Part shown: positions 39,012 to 48,162 of the stretch, piece after piece | Layout of the letters: each line of letters starts with the position of its first letter | Position numbering within the stretch: position 1 is the stretch's first letter | Source: Variovorax guangxiensis | GTDB lineage: Bacteria; Pseudomonadota; Gammaproteobacteria; Burkholderiales; Burkholderiaceae_C | Assembly: GCF_003952165.1 (NCBI RefSeq) | Contig: NZ_RXFT01000001.1 | Span: forward strand, 248,001-312,000 | DNA: 64,000 bases | Direction: 5' to 3' | Position numbers and translations under genes: made by a program | The notes under the pieces: model-generated | Database searches by the model: none | Told to the model about the DNA's origin: nothing | What the model saw: the letters and a program-made list of their open reading frames with translations, nothing else

Positions 39012-39431
39012 ATGGGAAATTCAAAGATGCCGTCGAAGAAGAACCTGGATGTGGCAGAGGCGGAGGCAGAAGCCGAGGCAGCCTCCGCCGACGTGTGGAG
39101 CGCGGACTGCCCCTCGCGCCGCGTCCTGGAACTCATCGCCAACAAGTGGGCGCTGCTGCTGATTCCGCTGCTGCGCGGCAAGCCGCAGCGCAACAACGAA
39201 CTGCTGCGCAAGGTGGGCGGCATCTCGCAGAAGATGCTCACGCAGACCCTGCGCGACCTGGAGCTCAACGGGCTGGTGCTGCGCGAGGATCACCAGACCG
39301 TGCCGCCGCACGTCGATTACAGGCTGAGCCCTCTGGGCCTGTCCCTGAGCAGGACGCTGATCGCGGTCGACCGATGGGCCGAGGCCAATCATGCGCAGAT
39401 CGATGCCGCGCGGGAGGAGGCGAGAAAGTGA
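39012..39431 (+). CDS. HxlR-family winged-helix regulator
   Basis: A 139-residue regulator. The N-terminal 28 residues are an acidic Ala/Glu segment. The HxlR core follows: DCPSRRVLELIANKWALLLIPLLRGKPQRNNELLRKVGGISQKMLTQTLRDLELNGLVLREDH. The single Cys in SADCPSRR, in the position found in redox/aldehyde-sensing members, may sense electrophiles. It is divergent from the SMR exporter and azoreductase, which fits a quinone/dye-stress regulon. Its stop overlaps the start of a Bug receptor gene, which is unusual coupling. Confidence 0.88.
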   Translation: MGNSKMPSKKNLDVAEAEAEAEAASADVWSADCPSRRVLELIANKWALLLIPLLRGKPQRNNELLRKVGGISQKMLTQTLRDLELNGLVLREDHQTVPPHVDYRLSPLGLSLSRTLIAVDRWAEANHAQIDAAREEARK

Positions 39432-40417
39432 AGATGAAGAACCCGCTCCCGTTTCTTGCCGTCTTTCTGTTCGCCGCCGCTCTCTCCGCGGGCGCATGGG
39501 CGCAGCAGCAACAGGCATGGCCCTCGAAGCCGGTGCGCGTGATCGTGCCCGCGCCGGCCGGCAGCTCGCTCGACCTGATCGCCCGCACGCTCGCCGACCG
39601 CCTGCGCGTGATGTGGAAGCAGCCCGTGGTGATCGAGACCAAGGCCGGCGCCGGCGGCCTGATCGGCATGGACACCGTGGCCAAGGCGCCGCACGACGGC
39701 TACACGCTGGGCATCGGCTTCAACGGGCCGATCGCCTTCGGACCCTACATGTACGCCCGCATGCCCTATGCGCCGGCGCGCGATCTCATCCCGATCGTGC
39801 TCACCACCTCGCAGCCCAACGTGCTCGCGGTGCAGGCCGACAACCCCGCGAACACGCTGCCCGAGTTCGTCGAATGGGCGAAGAAGCGCGGCAACAGGTT
39901 CAGCTACGCGTCGGTGGGCGCGGGCAGTTCGTCGCACCTCACGATGGAGCTGTTTCGCAGCGCGACGCACATCGAGGCGGTGCACGTGCCGTACTCTGGC
40001 TCGCCGCCGGCCGGTCTCTCGCTCGCGGCCGGCGACACGCAGGCGCTGTTCACGGTGGCGCCCGCGCTGCTGCCGCTGATCCAGGGGCAGCGCGTGAAGC
40101 TCATCGCCATCACGAGCGCGAAGCGCTCCGAGCTCATGAAAGACCTGCCGACCGTGGCCGAGTCGGGCTACCCCGGATTCGAATCGCTGGCCTGGAACGG
40201 CCTTTTCACCGCTGCCGGCACGCCGCCCGAAGTGGTGCAGCGCATCAACGCCGACGTCAATGCCGTGCTGCAGGAGCCCGCGGTGCGCGAACTTCTGGCC
40301 AACCAGGGGCTGGTGGCGGGCGGCGGTTCGCCCGAGGAGTTCAGGGCCTTCATCGATGCCGAGGGGCGCAAGTGGGGCGCGATCATCGCGAAGGTCGGCA
40401 TCCGGCTCGACCAGTGA
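39428..40417 (+). CDS. Bug-family periplasmic receptor (TTT type)
   Basis: A 329-residue secreted binding protein. The signal peptide ends at about residue 24 (SAGAWA). The mature start WPSKPVRVIVPAPAGSSLDLIARTLADRL is the Bug signature, and TKAGAGGLIGMDTVAKAPHDGYTLGIG is the second typical block. These proteins bind carboxylates. No TctA/TctB membrane subunits are adjacent. The GTG at 39428 overlaps the HxlR stop and has AGGAGG seven nt upstream; an ATG at 39434 is also possible. Confidence 0.9.
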   Translation: MKMKNPLPFLAVFLFAAALSAGAWAQQQQAWPSKPVRVIVPAPAGSSLDLIARTLADRLRVMWKQPVVIETKAGAGGLIGMDTVAKAPHDGYTLGIGFNGPIAFGPYMYARMPYAPARDLIPIVLTTSQPNVLAVQADNPANTLPEFVEWAKKRGNRFSYASVGAGSSSHLTMELFRSATHIEAVHVPYSGSPPAGLSLAAGDTQALFTVAPALLPLIQGQRVKLIAITSAKRSELMKDLPTVAESGYPGFESLAWNGLFTAAGTPPEVVQRINADVNAVLQEPAVRELLANQGLVAGGGSPEEFRAFIDAEGRKWGAIIAKVGIRLDQ

Positions 40418-40499
40418 GCGGCAGGCGAGTCAGGGAAGCCGAAGGTTGATGAGCGACACTCCTGCCCCATACGGCAAGCCCCATCGAGGAGAGAAGAAC

Positions 40500-41276
40500 A
40501 TGGAACAGCAGCAACCCGCGACGCAATTCCCGCGCGACATTTACACAGAGCCGGAACCCGATCCGAACACGCTCGCCAACCTGGGCCCGCTCACCGCGCT
40601 GGCCGGCATCTGGACCGGCTCGGCCGGCCACGACGTGAGCCCGAAGGAGGACGGCCCCGAGGCCGAGGCCTACATCGAGCACGCGGAGTTCCAGCCCATC
40701 GATGCGCAGACCAACGGCCCGCAGATCTTCTACGGCCTGCGCTACCACCTGCGCATCGTCAAGCCCGACGACGTGGAGACCTTCCATGACCAGGTCGGCT
40801 ACTGGCTCTGGGAGCCCTCCACCGGCGCGCTGATCCAGACGCTCACCATTCCGCGTGGCCTCACCGCCATGGCCACCGGCCGTGCGAAGGCCGACGACCG
40901 CATCTTCAGGCTCGAAGCCGTGCGCGGCAGCGAGAACAACGGCATTGTGGACAACCCCTTTCTGCAGCATGCGTTCAAGACGCTGCGCTACGGCATCGAG
41001 GTGACGGTGCACGACGACGGCAGCTGGTCGTACGAGCTCGAAACGGTGCTCGAAGTGCTCGGAAAGCCCGAGCCCTTCAGCCACACCGACCGCAACACCA
41101 TGCGCAAGATCGGCGAGCCCACGCCGAACCCGACCGCGCTCGCCGCGATGAAGGCGCAGGCGGAGGCCGCGGTGGAGTCGGTGGTGGAAGCCGCAGTGGA
41201 GGCGGTGGCGGCGACCGGGAAGGCAACGGACAAGGCGACAGGGACGGGCACCGAGGCTGGCACCGAACCAGCCTGA
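40500..41276 (+). CDS. Nitrobindin-like heme-binding beta-barrel (FABP-like)
   Basis: A 258-residue cytosolic protein. The domain spans about 25-205 with LGPLTALAGIWTGSAGHDVSP, containing the GxWxG motif of nitrobindin-like heme-binding barrels, and later RYGIEVTVHDDGSWSYELETVLEV with FSHTDRNTMRKIG. A histidine in FSHTD is a candidate proximal heme ligand. The C-terminal 45 residues are an Ala/Glu-rich amphipathic tail (AAVESVVEAAVEAVAAT) ending in Thr/Gly repeats, which is not usual. GAGGAGAGAAGAAC precedes the ATG. It stands 82 bp after the Bug gene. Confidence 0.8.
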   Translation: MEQQQPATQFPRDIYTEPEPDPNTLANLGPLTALAGIWTGSAGHDVSPKEDGPEAEAYIEHAEFQPIDAQTNGPQIFYGLRYHLRIVKPDDVETFHDQVGYWLWEPSTGALIQTLTIPRGLTAMATGRAKADDRIFRLEAVRGSENNGIVDNPFLQHAFKTLRYGIEVTVHDDGSWSYELETVLEVLGKPEPFSHTDRNTMRKIGEPTPNPTALAAMKAQAEAAVESVVEAAVEAVAATGKATDKATGTGTEAGTEPA

Positions 41277-41322
41277 ACCGTTTTCGATTCCTCCTGAGGC
41301 GGCGAGCAGCGCTCGCCCGCCT

Positions 41323-42240
41323 TCAGTCCAGCCGCAGCGACCCGAGCCGCTCCACGATGAGGTCGTGCAGCGTCTGCGCCGCCACCGACAGGCTGCCCTC
41401 GCGCCGCTGCACCAGGTAGAGCGTGCGCGTGAGCGAAGGCAGCGGCAGCGGCCGCGTCACCAGCGTTTCGCGCTGGAAGTGGAAGAGCGTGAGCGCGGGC
41501 ACCACGCTGATGCCCAGGCCGGCTTCGATGAGGCCCATCACAGTGGCGAGGTGTTCCACCTCGAACACCGAGTTCAGCCGCTGCGGATGCAGCGCCGCGT
41601 CGAGCGCCTGGCGCACGCTGCTGTTGCGCGTCATCTGGATGAACGGGTGCGGCGCGATCTTCTTCAGCGTCAGGCGCGGTTCGTGCGCGAGCGGGTGGTC
41701 GGCGCGGCACACGAGGTGGAAGCGGTCGGTGCACAGCCTGCTCGCGCGCAGGTCGCTGTCGGCCGTGCCGCCCGCGCCCGAGGCGGCGAGCGCGAAGTCG
41801 GCCTGGCCGCTGCGCACGAGCGCGATGCAGGCGTCCGACAGCGCATCGTCCAGGTCGACGCGGATGCCGGGCCACGCCTGCATGAACTCGGCGAACACCG
41901 AAGGCAGCCAGCCGGCCGCGAGCGAGGGCAGGGCGGCCACGCGCACACGGCCCTTGCGGCGCTCCACGTGATCGGCAAGGTCGTCCATGGCGCTGCCCAT
42001 GTCGTCGAGCAGCCGGCGAGCCGAGCTTTCGAACAGCCGGCCTTCGGGCGTGAGCTGCACGCTGCGCGTGTCGCGATCGAACAGGCGCGTGCCGACGGCG
42101 TCTTCGAGCGTGCGGATCAACGCGCTGAAGGCGGGCTGCGAGAGATGGCTGCCCTGCGCCGCGCGCGTGAAGTTGCGGTGCTCGGCCAGCGCGAGAAAGG
42201 CGCGCAACTGGCGCGTGGAGAGGTCGGGCGTCTTTCGCAT
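41323..42240 (-). CDS. LysR-family regulator, divergent from atuA-like gene
   Basis: A 305-residue LysR regulator. The HTH is LSTRQLRAFLALAEHRNFTRAAQGSHLSQPAFSALIRTLEDAVGTRLFDRDTRSVQLT (about 7-65). A substrate-binding fold follows, with VRVAALPSLAAGWLPSVFAEF and IEAGLGISVVPALTLFHFQ. The ATG at 42240 is supported by family alignment. The divergent gap to the AtuA-like gene is 109 bp and contains an inverted repeat, so it probably regulates those genes with an organic acid effector. Confidence 0.92.
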   Translation of the reverse strand: MRKTPDLSTRQLRAFLALAEHRNFTRAAQGSHLSQPAFSALIRTLEDAVGTRLFDRDTRSVQLTPEGRLFESSARRLLDDMGSAMDDLADHVERRKGRVRVAALPSLAAGWLPSVFAEFMQAWPGIRVDLDDALSDACIALVRSGQADFALAASGAGGTADSDLRASRLCTDRFHLVCRADHPLAHEPRLTLKKIAPHPFIQMTRNSSVRQALDAALHPQRLNSVFEVEHLATVMGLIEAGLGISVVPALTLFHFQRETLVTRPLPLPSLTRTLYLVQRREGSLSVAAQTLHDLIVERLGSLRLD

Positions 42241-42297
42241 GTCTGTCCTGTCTCTGGTGCCGGTAGCTGGCTTCTTATTTGAAAAGCAGATCAATCG

Positions 42298-42321
42298 ATC
42301 CGTATTTTCGATTTTACGGAT
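42298..42321. promoter_or_regulatory. Candidate LysR operator, inverted repeat
   Basis: ATCCGTA (42298-42304), 10 nt, TACGGAT (42315-42321): perfect 7-bp arms in an AT-rich patch within the LysR/AtuA gap. LysR sites are commonly interrupted dyads of this spacing. Confidence 0.55.
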
Positions 42322-42349
42322 GAGAACACGCTGCCTACAGTGCACGGCG

Positions 42350-43741
42350 ATGAATCCCATAGACACGCCAACGCTGCTGATCGGCTGCGCCGCAGGCTTC
42401 TCGGGCGACCGCACCGACGCCGCCGGACCGGTGGTCGACACGCTGATCGCGCGGCTGGCCGCAGGGCCCGAAGGCCGGCGCGCCTTCCTGATCTTCGAGA
42501 CGCTGGCCGAACGCACGCTCGCGCTGGCCCAGCTGCGCCGGCGCGACAACCCCGAGGCGGGCTACGAGCCGCTGCTCGACCCCATGCTGCGGCCCGTGCT
42601 GGCGCGCTGCCTGGCGCACGGCATCCGCATCGTCAGCAACTTCGGCGCGGCCAATCCACGTGCCGCTGCCCGGCACATCGCACGCATGGCGCGCGAGTTG
42701 GGCGCGAGCGCGCCGCGCATCGCGGTGGTGGAGGGCGACGACCTGTCGGGGCCCGAGCATCGCGCGATGTTCCAGGAAGCTCTGGGCGCACGGATGGAAG
42801 GCCTGCGCGTGGTCAGCGCCAATGCGTACATCGGTGCCGAGCCCATCGCCGCTGCGCTCGACGCGGGCGCGCAGATCGTGGTGTGCGGCCGCGTGGCCGA
42901 TCCGTCGCTCACGGTCGGCCCGGCCATGTCGCACTTCGGCTGGCGCGCCGACGACTGGAACAGGCTCGCCCGCGCGACCATGGCGGGCCATCTGCTCGAA
43001 TGCGGCGCGCAGGTGTGCGGCGGCTACTTCGCCGATCCGGGCTACAAGGACGTGCCCGGCCTGGAGTCCGTCGGCTTCCCCATCGCCGAGATCGACGCCG
43101 AAGGCCGCTGCACCATCGGCAAGGCCGACGGCACCGGCGGCCTCGTGAGCGAGGCGACGGTGAAGGAGCAACTGCTCTACGAGGTGCACGACCCGGCCGC
43201 CTACCTGACGCCCGACGTGGTCGCTGACATCTCCGAGGCCGAGGTGCACGCGCTCGACGGCGCCGACCGGGTGGCGCTCTCGGGCGTGCGCGGCCATGCG
43301 CGGCCTGAGCGCTACAAGGTCAACGTGTGCCATGAAGGCGGCTGGCTGGCCGAGGGCGAGATCTCCTACGCCGGCCCGCGCGCCGAGGCCCGCGCGCGGC
43401 TCGCGGCGGAAGTGCTGAGAAAGCGCCTCGACGGCCTCTCGCTGCGCGTGGACCTCATCGGCGCGCTGAGCATCTTCGGCGACGACGCCGGCCGCGCGCT
43501 GGCGGACACGCCCGATGCCGGCCTGCGCGACGTGCGCCTGCGCGTCGCGGCCTCGCACACCGAGCGCGCGCAGGCCGAGCGGCTGGCGCGCGAGGTGATG
43601 GCGCTCTACACCTGCGGCCCGGCGGGCGGCGGCGGCGTGCGCACCGCGCTCACGCCGCGGCTCAATACGCTGTCGTGCCTGCTGCCGCGCGAGGCGATAC
43701 CGGTGCGCTTCGAGCTGCTCTCGCAGGAGGAACTGGCATGA
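42350..43741 (+). CDS. AtuA-family protein (DUF1446, acyclic terpene utilisation)
   Basis: A 463-residue cytosolic protein. LIGCAAGFSGDRTDAAGPVV opens it, and NFGAANPRAAARHIARMARELG, VVCGRVADPSLTVGPAMSHFGW and ECGAQVCGGYFADPGYKDVPG are AtuA-family landmarks. AtuA is named from the citronellol/geraniol catabolic cluster of Pseudomonas, but its reaction is not settled, and similar proteins occur in other carboxylate pathways. The full-length AtuA domain is followed by an overlapping small gene for the C-terminal domain. Coupled to the next gene (ATGA). The LysR gene is divergent. Confidence 0.85.
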   Translation: MNPIDTPTLLIGCAAGFSGDRTDAAGPVVDTLIARLAAGPEGRRAFLIFETLAERTLALAQLRRRDNPEAGYEPLLDPMLRPVLARCLAHGIRIVSNFGAANPRAAARHIARMARELGASAPRIAVVEGDDLSGPEHRAMFQEALGARMEGLRVVSANAYIGAEPIAAALDAGAQIVVCGRVADPSLTVGPAMSHFGWRADDWNRLARATMAGHLLECGAQVCGGYFADPGYKDVPGLESVGFPIAEIDAEGRCTIGKADGTGGLVSEATVKEQLLYEVHDPAAYLTPDVVADISEAEVHALDGADRVALSGVRGHARPERYKVNVCHEGGWLAEGEISYAGPRAEARARLAAEVLRKRLDGLSLRVDLIGALSIFGDDAGRALADTPDAGLRDVRLRVAASHTERAQAERLAREVMALYTCGPAGGGGVRTALTPRLNTLSCLLPREAIPVRFELLSQEELA

Positions 43742-44103
43742 AGAACGCGGCAGACACCATCGAAGTGCCGCTGTACCGCGCCGCCCACGGCCGCACTGGC
43801 GACAAGGGCGACCGCTCCAACATCAGCGTCATCGCCTGGCATGCGCAGCTGTATCCCATGCTGGTCGAGCAACTCACGCCCGAGCGCGTGGCGGCGCAGT
43901 TCCACCACCGCTCGCCCTCGCAGGTGCAGCGCTTCCTGCTGCCGAAGCTCGGTGCGATGAATTTCGTGCTCGACGCGGTGCTCGACGGCGGCGTCAACGA
44001 CGCGTTGAACCTCGATGCGCACGGCAAGGCGCTTTCCTTCCTGCTGCTCGACATGCCGGTGCGCGTGCCGCGCGAATTCGAGCCGCTGCTGGCGGGGCCG
44101 TAG
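43738..44103 (+). CDS. AtuA C-terminal-domain-like small protein
   Basis: A 121-residue protein. VPLYRAAHGRTGDKGDRSNISVIAW with the RTGDKGD motif is the AtuA-like ferredoxin-fold domain, often a separate subunit of a two-gene AtuA pair. The ATG overlaps the upstream stop by 4 nt, so the two proteins are probably made together and form one complex. Reaction unknown. It is followed 50 bp later by a Bug receptor gene, suggesting a pathway for an imported carboxylate. Confidence 0.85.
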   Translation: MKNAADTIEVPLYRAAHGRTGDKGDRSNISVIAWHAQLYPMLVEQLTPERVAAQFHHRSPSQVQRFLLPKLGAMNFVLDAVLDGGVNDALNLDAHGKALSFLLLDMPVRVPREFEPLLAGP

Positions 44104-44153
44104 CAAAGACCTTCCCCTTTCTTTTTTCATCTGACCCATACGGAGACAAAACA

Positions 44154-45119
44154 ATGAAGCTGTTCCCCCTCGCCGCGCTGACGGCCGCCATGGTGGTGGC
44201 ATCGCTGCCTGGCCACGCACAGACTTTCCCGGAGAAGCCCATCACCTTCGTCGTGCCCTTCGCCGCGGGCACCGCCACCGACCAGATCGCGCGGGCGCTC
44301 GGCACCCAGATCACCGCCGAGACGAAGCAGGCCGTGGTCATCGACAACAAGGCGGGCGCCAGCGGCTTCATCGCCTCGCAGAGCGTGGCGAAGGCGCCGG
44401 CCGACGGCTACACGGTGCTCATCACCACCAACACCACGCACGCCGCCAACGAGCACCTGTTCAAGAAGCTGCCCTACGACCCGGTGAAGGATTTCGCGCC
44501 CGTCGCCGCGCTCGGCAAGGGCGGCCAGATCATGGTGGTGAACCCCAGCTTCCCCGCGAAGAGCGTGGCCGAGTTCATCGCGCTCGCCAAGAAGGAGCCG
44601 GGCAAGTACAGCTTCGGCAGCGGCAGTTCATCGAGCCGCATGGCGGGCGAGCTGCTGCAGCAGATGGCCGACATCAGGCTGCTGCATGTGCCTTACAAGA
44701 GCAACACGCTCGCCGTGACCGACCTGCTGGGCGGGCAGATCAACATGATGATCACCGACACCGCCACCGGCCTGCCGCAGGTCAAGGCCGGCAAGCTGCG
44801 CGCGCTGGGCTTCTCCAGCTCCACGCGCTCGGCGCTCGCGCCCGACGTGCCCACCATCGCCGAGGCGGGAGTGAAGGGCTACGAGATGGGCTACTGGTTC
44901 GCCGCCTACGCGCCCGCGAAGACGCCGCCGGCCGTGGTCAAGCGGCTCAACGAGCTGCTGGTGAAGGCCGCGAAGAGCGAAGCCGCGAAGACCGCGTTCT
45001 ACGAGCCGACCGGCACGGAGGTGTTCACCAGCTCGCCCGAGGAACTGGCGAAGTTCCAGGCCGGCGAGTCGCAGAAATGGGGCCGCATCGTGAAGGCGGC
45101 CGGCATCGAGGCCGAGTGA
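44154..45119 (+). CDS. Bug-family periplasmic receptor (TTT type)
   Basis: A 321-residue secreted binding protein. The signal peptide ends near residue 22 (LPGHA|Q). The start FPEKPITFVVPFAAGTATDQIARALGTQI and DNKAGASGFIASQSVAKAPADGYTVLI are Bug signatures. It follows the AtuA pair in one operon-like run and may supply their substrate, an inference. GGAGACAAAACA precedes the ATG. The third Bug gene of the window (with 1-84 and 39428-40417); no TctA/TctB partner is near. Confidence 0.9.
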   Translation: MKLFPLAALTAAMVVASLPGHAQTFPEKPITFVVPFAAGTATDQIARALGTQITAETKQAVVIDNKAGASGFIASQSVAKAPADGYTVLITTNTTHAANEHLFKKLPYDPVKDFAPVAALGKGGQIMVVNPSFPAKSVAEFIALAKKEPGKYSFGSGSSSSRMAGELLQQMADIRLLHVPYKSNTLAVTDLLGGQINMMITDTATGLPQVKAGKLRALGFSSSTRSALAPDVPTIAEAGVKGYEMGYWFAAYAPAKTPPAVVKRLNELLVKAAKSEAAKTAFYEPTGTEVFTSSPEELAKFQAGESQKWGRIVKAAGIEAE

Positions 45120-45192
45120 TCTGACGGCCCACGCGCCGTAGCGGGGATCGGCGCCGCACGCAGACAAAGACCCACAACGAAGGAGACAAACC

Positions 45193-47286
45193 ATGAAACG
45201 CTGGAGCCTCAGGGCTGCCACGGTGGCTTCGGCCGCCCTTTTTCTTCTGAGCGCCTGCGGCGGAAGCGGCGGAGGAGGGGGCGGCCTGCTGCTGCCGCCG
45301 TCCACCGGCACGCCGCCTGCCACCACGCCGCCCGCAGCCGCCACGGCGCCGAAATACAAGCTCGCCATCACCGCGACGGAAGACGTGGCGGGCACCTTCG
45401 GCAGCGTCGGTGCCTACGAGAAGATCACCGGTACCTTCACCGGCGAGGTCGACCCGAAGGACGCGCGCAACGCGATCATCCAGGATCTGCAGCTCGCGCC
45501 GCTCAACGCCAACGGCAAGGTCGAGTACACCTCCGACTTCGTGCTCTTCAAGCCCAAGGACATGAGCAAGGCCAGCGGCGTGCTGCGCTACGACGCGCCG
45601 AATCGCGGCAACATCGTGAACCTCGATCCGTACTTCGCCTCGCGCGGCTACGTGTTCCTCACGGCCGCATGGCAGGGCGACGTGCCGGCGGCGGCCGGCA
45701 AGCTCACGCTGAAGGTGCCCGTCGCGAAGAATGCCGACGGCAGCAGCATCACCGGCACCTATCGCGCCGAACTGCTGCCCACCGCGGCCACCAACGATTC
45801 GCTGCCGCTGCCCGGCGGTCCGTTCAACGCGGCGATGCAGGCCTACCCGACCGCCAGCCTGGACAACACGAAGCCCGGCTACGTGCTCACGCGCCGCATC
45901 AACGAAGGCGATGCGCGCCAGCTCATTCCCGTGAGCGACTGGAAGTTCGCCAAGTGCAGCGCCGCCACGCCATTCCCGGGCACGCCCGACGAGACGAACG
46001 TGTGCCTGAAGGACAAGTGGGACCCGGCCTACCTGTACGAGCTGGTCTACGTCGCGAAGGACCCGAAGGTCATGGGCCTGGGCCTCGCGGCGCTGCGCGA
46101 CATGATCAGCTTCTTCCACCGCGACGCGAGCGACTCGTCCGGCACGGCGAACCCGGTGGCCGCGGCGATCAAGAACACGATTGCCTCCGGCGTCTCGCAG
46201 TGCGGCAACTTCATGAAGACCTTCGTGCACCTGGGCTTCAACGAGGACCGCGCGGGCCAGAAGGTGTTCGACGGCGTGTTCGCGCAGATCGCGGCGCGGC
46301 AGACCAACATCAACATGCGCTTCTCGATCCCGGGCGGCGGCGGCGGCGTGCGTGCCGACCACACGGCCTTCGGGCAGGCCGGCACGCGCGGGCTCTCGAA
46401 GGACTACGTGGACGACGTGGCCCAGCGCCGTGGCGGCATCCTGTCGCGCTGCGAGGCCAGCGGCACCTGCCCGAAGCTCTTCATCGGCTTCAGCGGCACC
46501 GAGTTCTACGTGCTGCAGGGCTCGCCGCTGCTGACCGACGCCTGGGGCACCACCGACCTCGTGCAGCCCGCGAACGCCCGCGTCTACTACTACGCGAGCA
46601 CGCACCATCTGCTGGGCCTGGCCTCGCTGCCGGGCCCGAGCGCCGGCGCGCTCTACGCGACCAACGGCAATGCCGGCGTGATCCCGGTGGTGCGCGCGCT
46701 TTACCAGAACCTGGAAGACTGGGTCGTCAAGGGCACGACGCCGCCCGACAGCCAGGTCCCGAAGATCGCCGAAGCCACACTCGTGCGGCCGCAGCAGGTC
46801 AAGTTCCCGGCCATTCCTGGCGTGAGCTACACGGGCCTGGTCAACAACTACTCGCTGCTCGACTGGGGCCCCAGCTACCGCCCGCAGGACGAGAGCGGCA
46901 TCGCAACCCAGGTGCCGCCGGCCTACCTGGGCCGCGACTACGCGATCCTGGTGCCGCAGGTGGACGCCGACGGCAACGACCTCGCCGGCATCCGCAGCCT
47001 CGACGTGGCCGTGCCGCTGGGCACGAACACCGGCTGGAACTACACGAGCGTGCCGGGCCGCATCGACCAGGCGGGCCTGTTCGGCTCGTACTTCCCGTTC
47101 GCGAAGACGGCCGCCCTGCGCGGCGCCGATCCGCGCCCCTCGCTGCAGGAGCGCTACACCGACCAGGCCGGCTACGTGGCCGCAGTGACGGCGGCCGCCA
47201 ACGACCTGGTGGCGAAGCGCTTCATGCTGCGCGTGGATGCCGATGCGGCCATCGCGAACGCGGTGGCGAATCCGGTGCTGCCCTGA
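45193..47286 (+). CDS. Large lipoprotein with alpha/beta-hydrolase domain
   Basis: A 697-residue lipoprotein. The lipobox LLSACGG is at residues 18-24, followed by a Gly/Ser-rich and Pro/Thr/Ala-rich linker (to about 55). The catalytic domain matches the large alpha/beta-hydrolase type: the nucleophile region SGVSQCGNFMKTF (G-x-S-x-C-G), FIGFSGTEFYVLQGSPLLTD, and later HHLLGLASLPGPSAGALYATNG. Proteins like this are often annotated only as alpha/beta hydrolase domain proteins, possibly esterases. Attachment to the outer membrane is inferred from the lipobox. It follows the Bug gene by 73 bp with its own GGAGACAAACC site. Confidence 0.8.
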   Translation: MKRWSLRAATVASAALFLLSACGGSGGGGGGLLLPPSTGTPPATTPPAAATAPKYKLAITATEDVAGTFGSVGAYEKITGTFTGEVDPKDARNAIIQDLQLAPLNANGKVEYTSDFVLFKPKDMSKASGVLRYDAPNRGNIVNLDPYFASRGYVFLTAAWQGDVPAAAGKLTLKVPVAKNADGSSITGTYRAELLPTAATNDSLPLPGGPFNAAMQAYPTASLDNTKPGYVLTRRINEGDARQLIPVSDWKFAKCSAATPFPGTPDETNVCLKDKWDPAYLYELVYVAKDPKVMGLGLAALRDMISFFHRDASDSSGTANPVAAAIKNTIASGVSQCGNFMKTFVHLGFNEDRAGQKVFDGVFAQIAARQTNINMRFSIPGGGGGVRADHTAFGQAGTRGLSKDYVDDVAQRRGGILSRCEASGTCPKLFIGFSGTEFYVLQGSPLLTDAWGTTDLVQPANARVYYYASTHHLLGLASLPGPSAGALYATNGNAGVIPVVRALYQNLEDWVVKGTTPPDSQVPKIAEATLVRPQQVKFPAIPGVSYTGLVNNYSLLDWGPSYRPQDESGIATQVPPAYLGRDYAILVPQVDADGNDLAGIRSLDVAVPLGTNTGWNYTSVPGRIDQAGLFGSYFPFAKTAALRGADPRPSLQERYTDQAGYVAAVTAAANDLVAKRFMLRVDADAAIANAVANPVLP

Positions 47287-47293
47287 GGCTGGC

Positions 47294-48073
47294 TCAGCCG
47301 GCGGTGTGCGCCGCGAAGCCCGTCTTGCCCGGCGCGATGTGCTCGCGCAGGGTGAGCGCGGGGATCTCGTAGTCGCCGGCATTCTGGCGACGGAACGGAA
47401 TCGGCTCGGCGGTGAAGAGCGTGTCGAGCCGCTCGCCCAGTTCCTGCGTGATGCGCGCATACGCGGCCTCGTCGACCTTGTGGGTACGGTGCACCACGTA
47501 GGGCGGCAGCACGTCGAAGCCGGGGTAGTAGAGGATGCCGTGGTGGATCGGGAAGAGCAGGTCGTCCATCGGCCCGTTGATGCCGCGCGGCGCGTAGTGG
47601 GAGGCCCAGCCGCCGGTGGTCACGACCAGCATGGCGCGCTTGCCGGCCATGACGCCTTCGCCGAAGCGGTCGCCCCAGTGGGTGTCGGAGTGCTCGCCGA
47701 CGCCGTATGCGAAGCCGTAGGCGTAGATGCGCTCGATCCAGCCCTTGAGGATGGCGGGCATCGAGTACCACCAGAGCGGGAACTGCAGCACCACCGCGTC
47801 GGCCCAGAGCAGCTTTTCCTGCTCGGCGGCGATGTCGGCGGTCTGCGTGCCGGCCTGGAAGGCCTGCTGCGAATCGAGGGCGGGGTCGAAGCGCGTGGCG
47901 GTGTCGCGCGCGGGAAAGTCGTCGGCGTCGAGCGCGGGTTTCCAGCGCATGGCATAGAGGTCGGACACGCGCACCGTGTGGCCGGCGGCCGTGAGGCGGT
48001 CGACCATGAAGCGGTGCAATGCGCCGTTGAGCGAAGCTGTTTCGGGATGGGCGAGTACGAGCAGGACGTTCAT
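47294..48073 (-). CDS. NAD(P)H:quinone oxidoreductase (flavodoxin-fold, NQO/MdaB type)
   Basis: A 259-residue flavodoxin-fold reductase. MNVLLVLAHPETASLNGALHRFMVDRLTAAGHTVRVSDLYAMRW is the NQO1-like start, VVLQFPLWWYSMPAILKGWIERIYAYGFAYG is the FMN/substrate block and VVTTGGWASHYAPRG follows. It would reduce quinones by two electrons. It is divergent from a LysR regulator (gap 89 bp), a common arrangement for quinone-stress genes. The ATG at 48073 gives the canonical start. Confidence 0.87.
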   Translation of the reverse strand: MNVLLVLAHPETASLNGALHRFMVDRLTAAGHTVRVSDLYAMRWKPALDADDFPARDTATRFDPALDSQQAFQAGTQTADIAAEQEKLLWADAVVLQFPLWWYSMPAILKGWIERIYAYGFAYGVGEHSDTHWGDRFGEGVMAGKRAMLVVTTGGWASHYAPRGINGPMDDLLFPIHHGILYYPGFDVLPPYVVHRTHKVDEAAYARITQELGERLDTLFTAEPIPFRRQNAGDYEIPALTLREHIAPGKTGFAAHTAG

Positions 48074-48129
48074 GATTTCTGGAAGGTTCGAGTGGAGATG
48101 CCCTCAGGTTAGGTGCCGTGGCGATATAT

Positions 48130-48153
48130 TGGAAATGAATAGTCTGAATTCCA
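48130..48153. promoter_or_regulatory. Candidate operator in the LysR/quinone-reductase gap
   Basis: TGGAA (48130-48134) and TTCCA (48149-48153) are separated by 14 nt in the 89-bp divergent gap. Short arms and T...A spacing fit a LysR-type site, but the evidence is weak. Confidence 0.3.
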
Positions 48154-48162
48154 GGAATTGCC

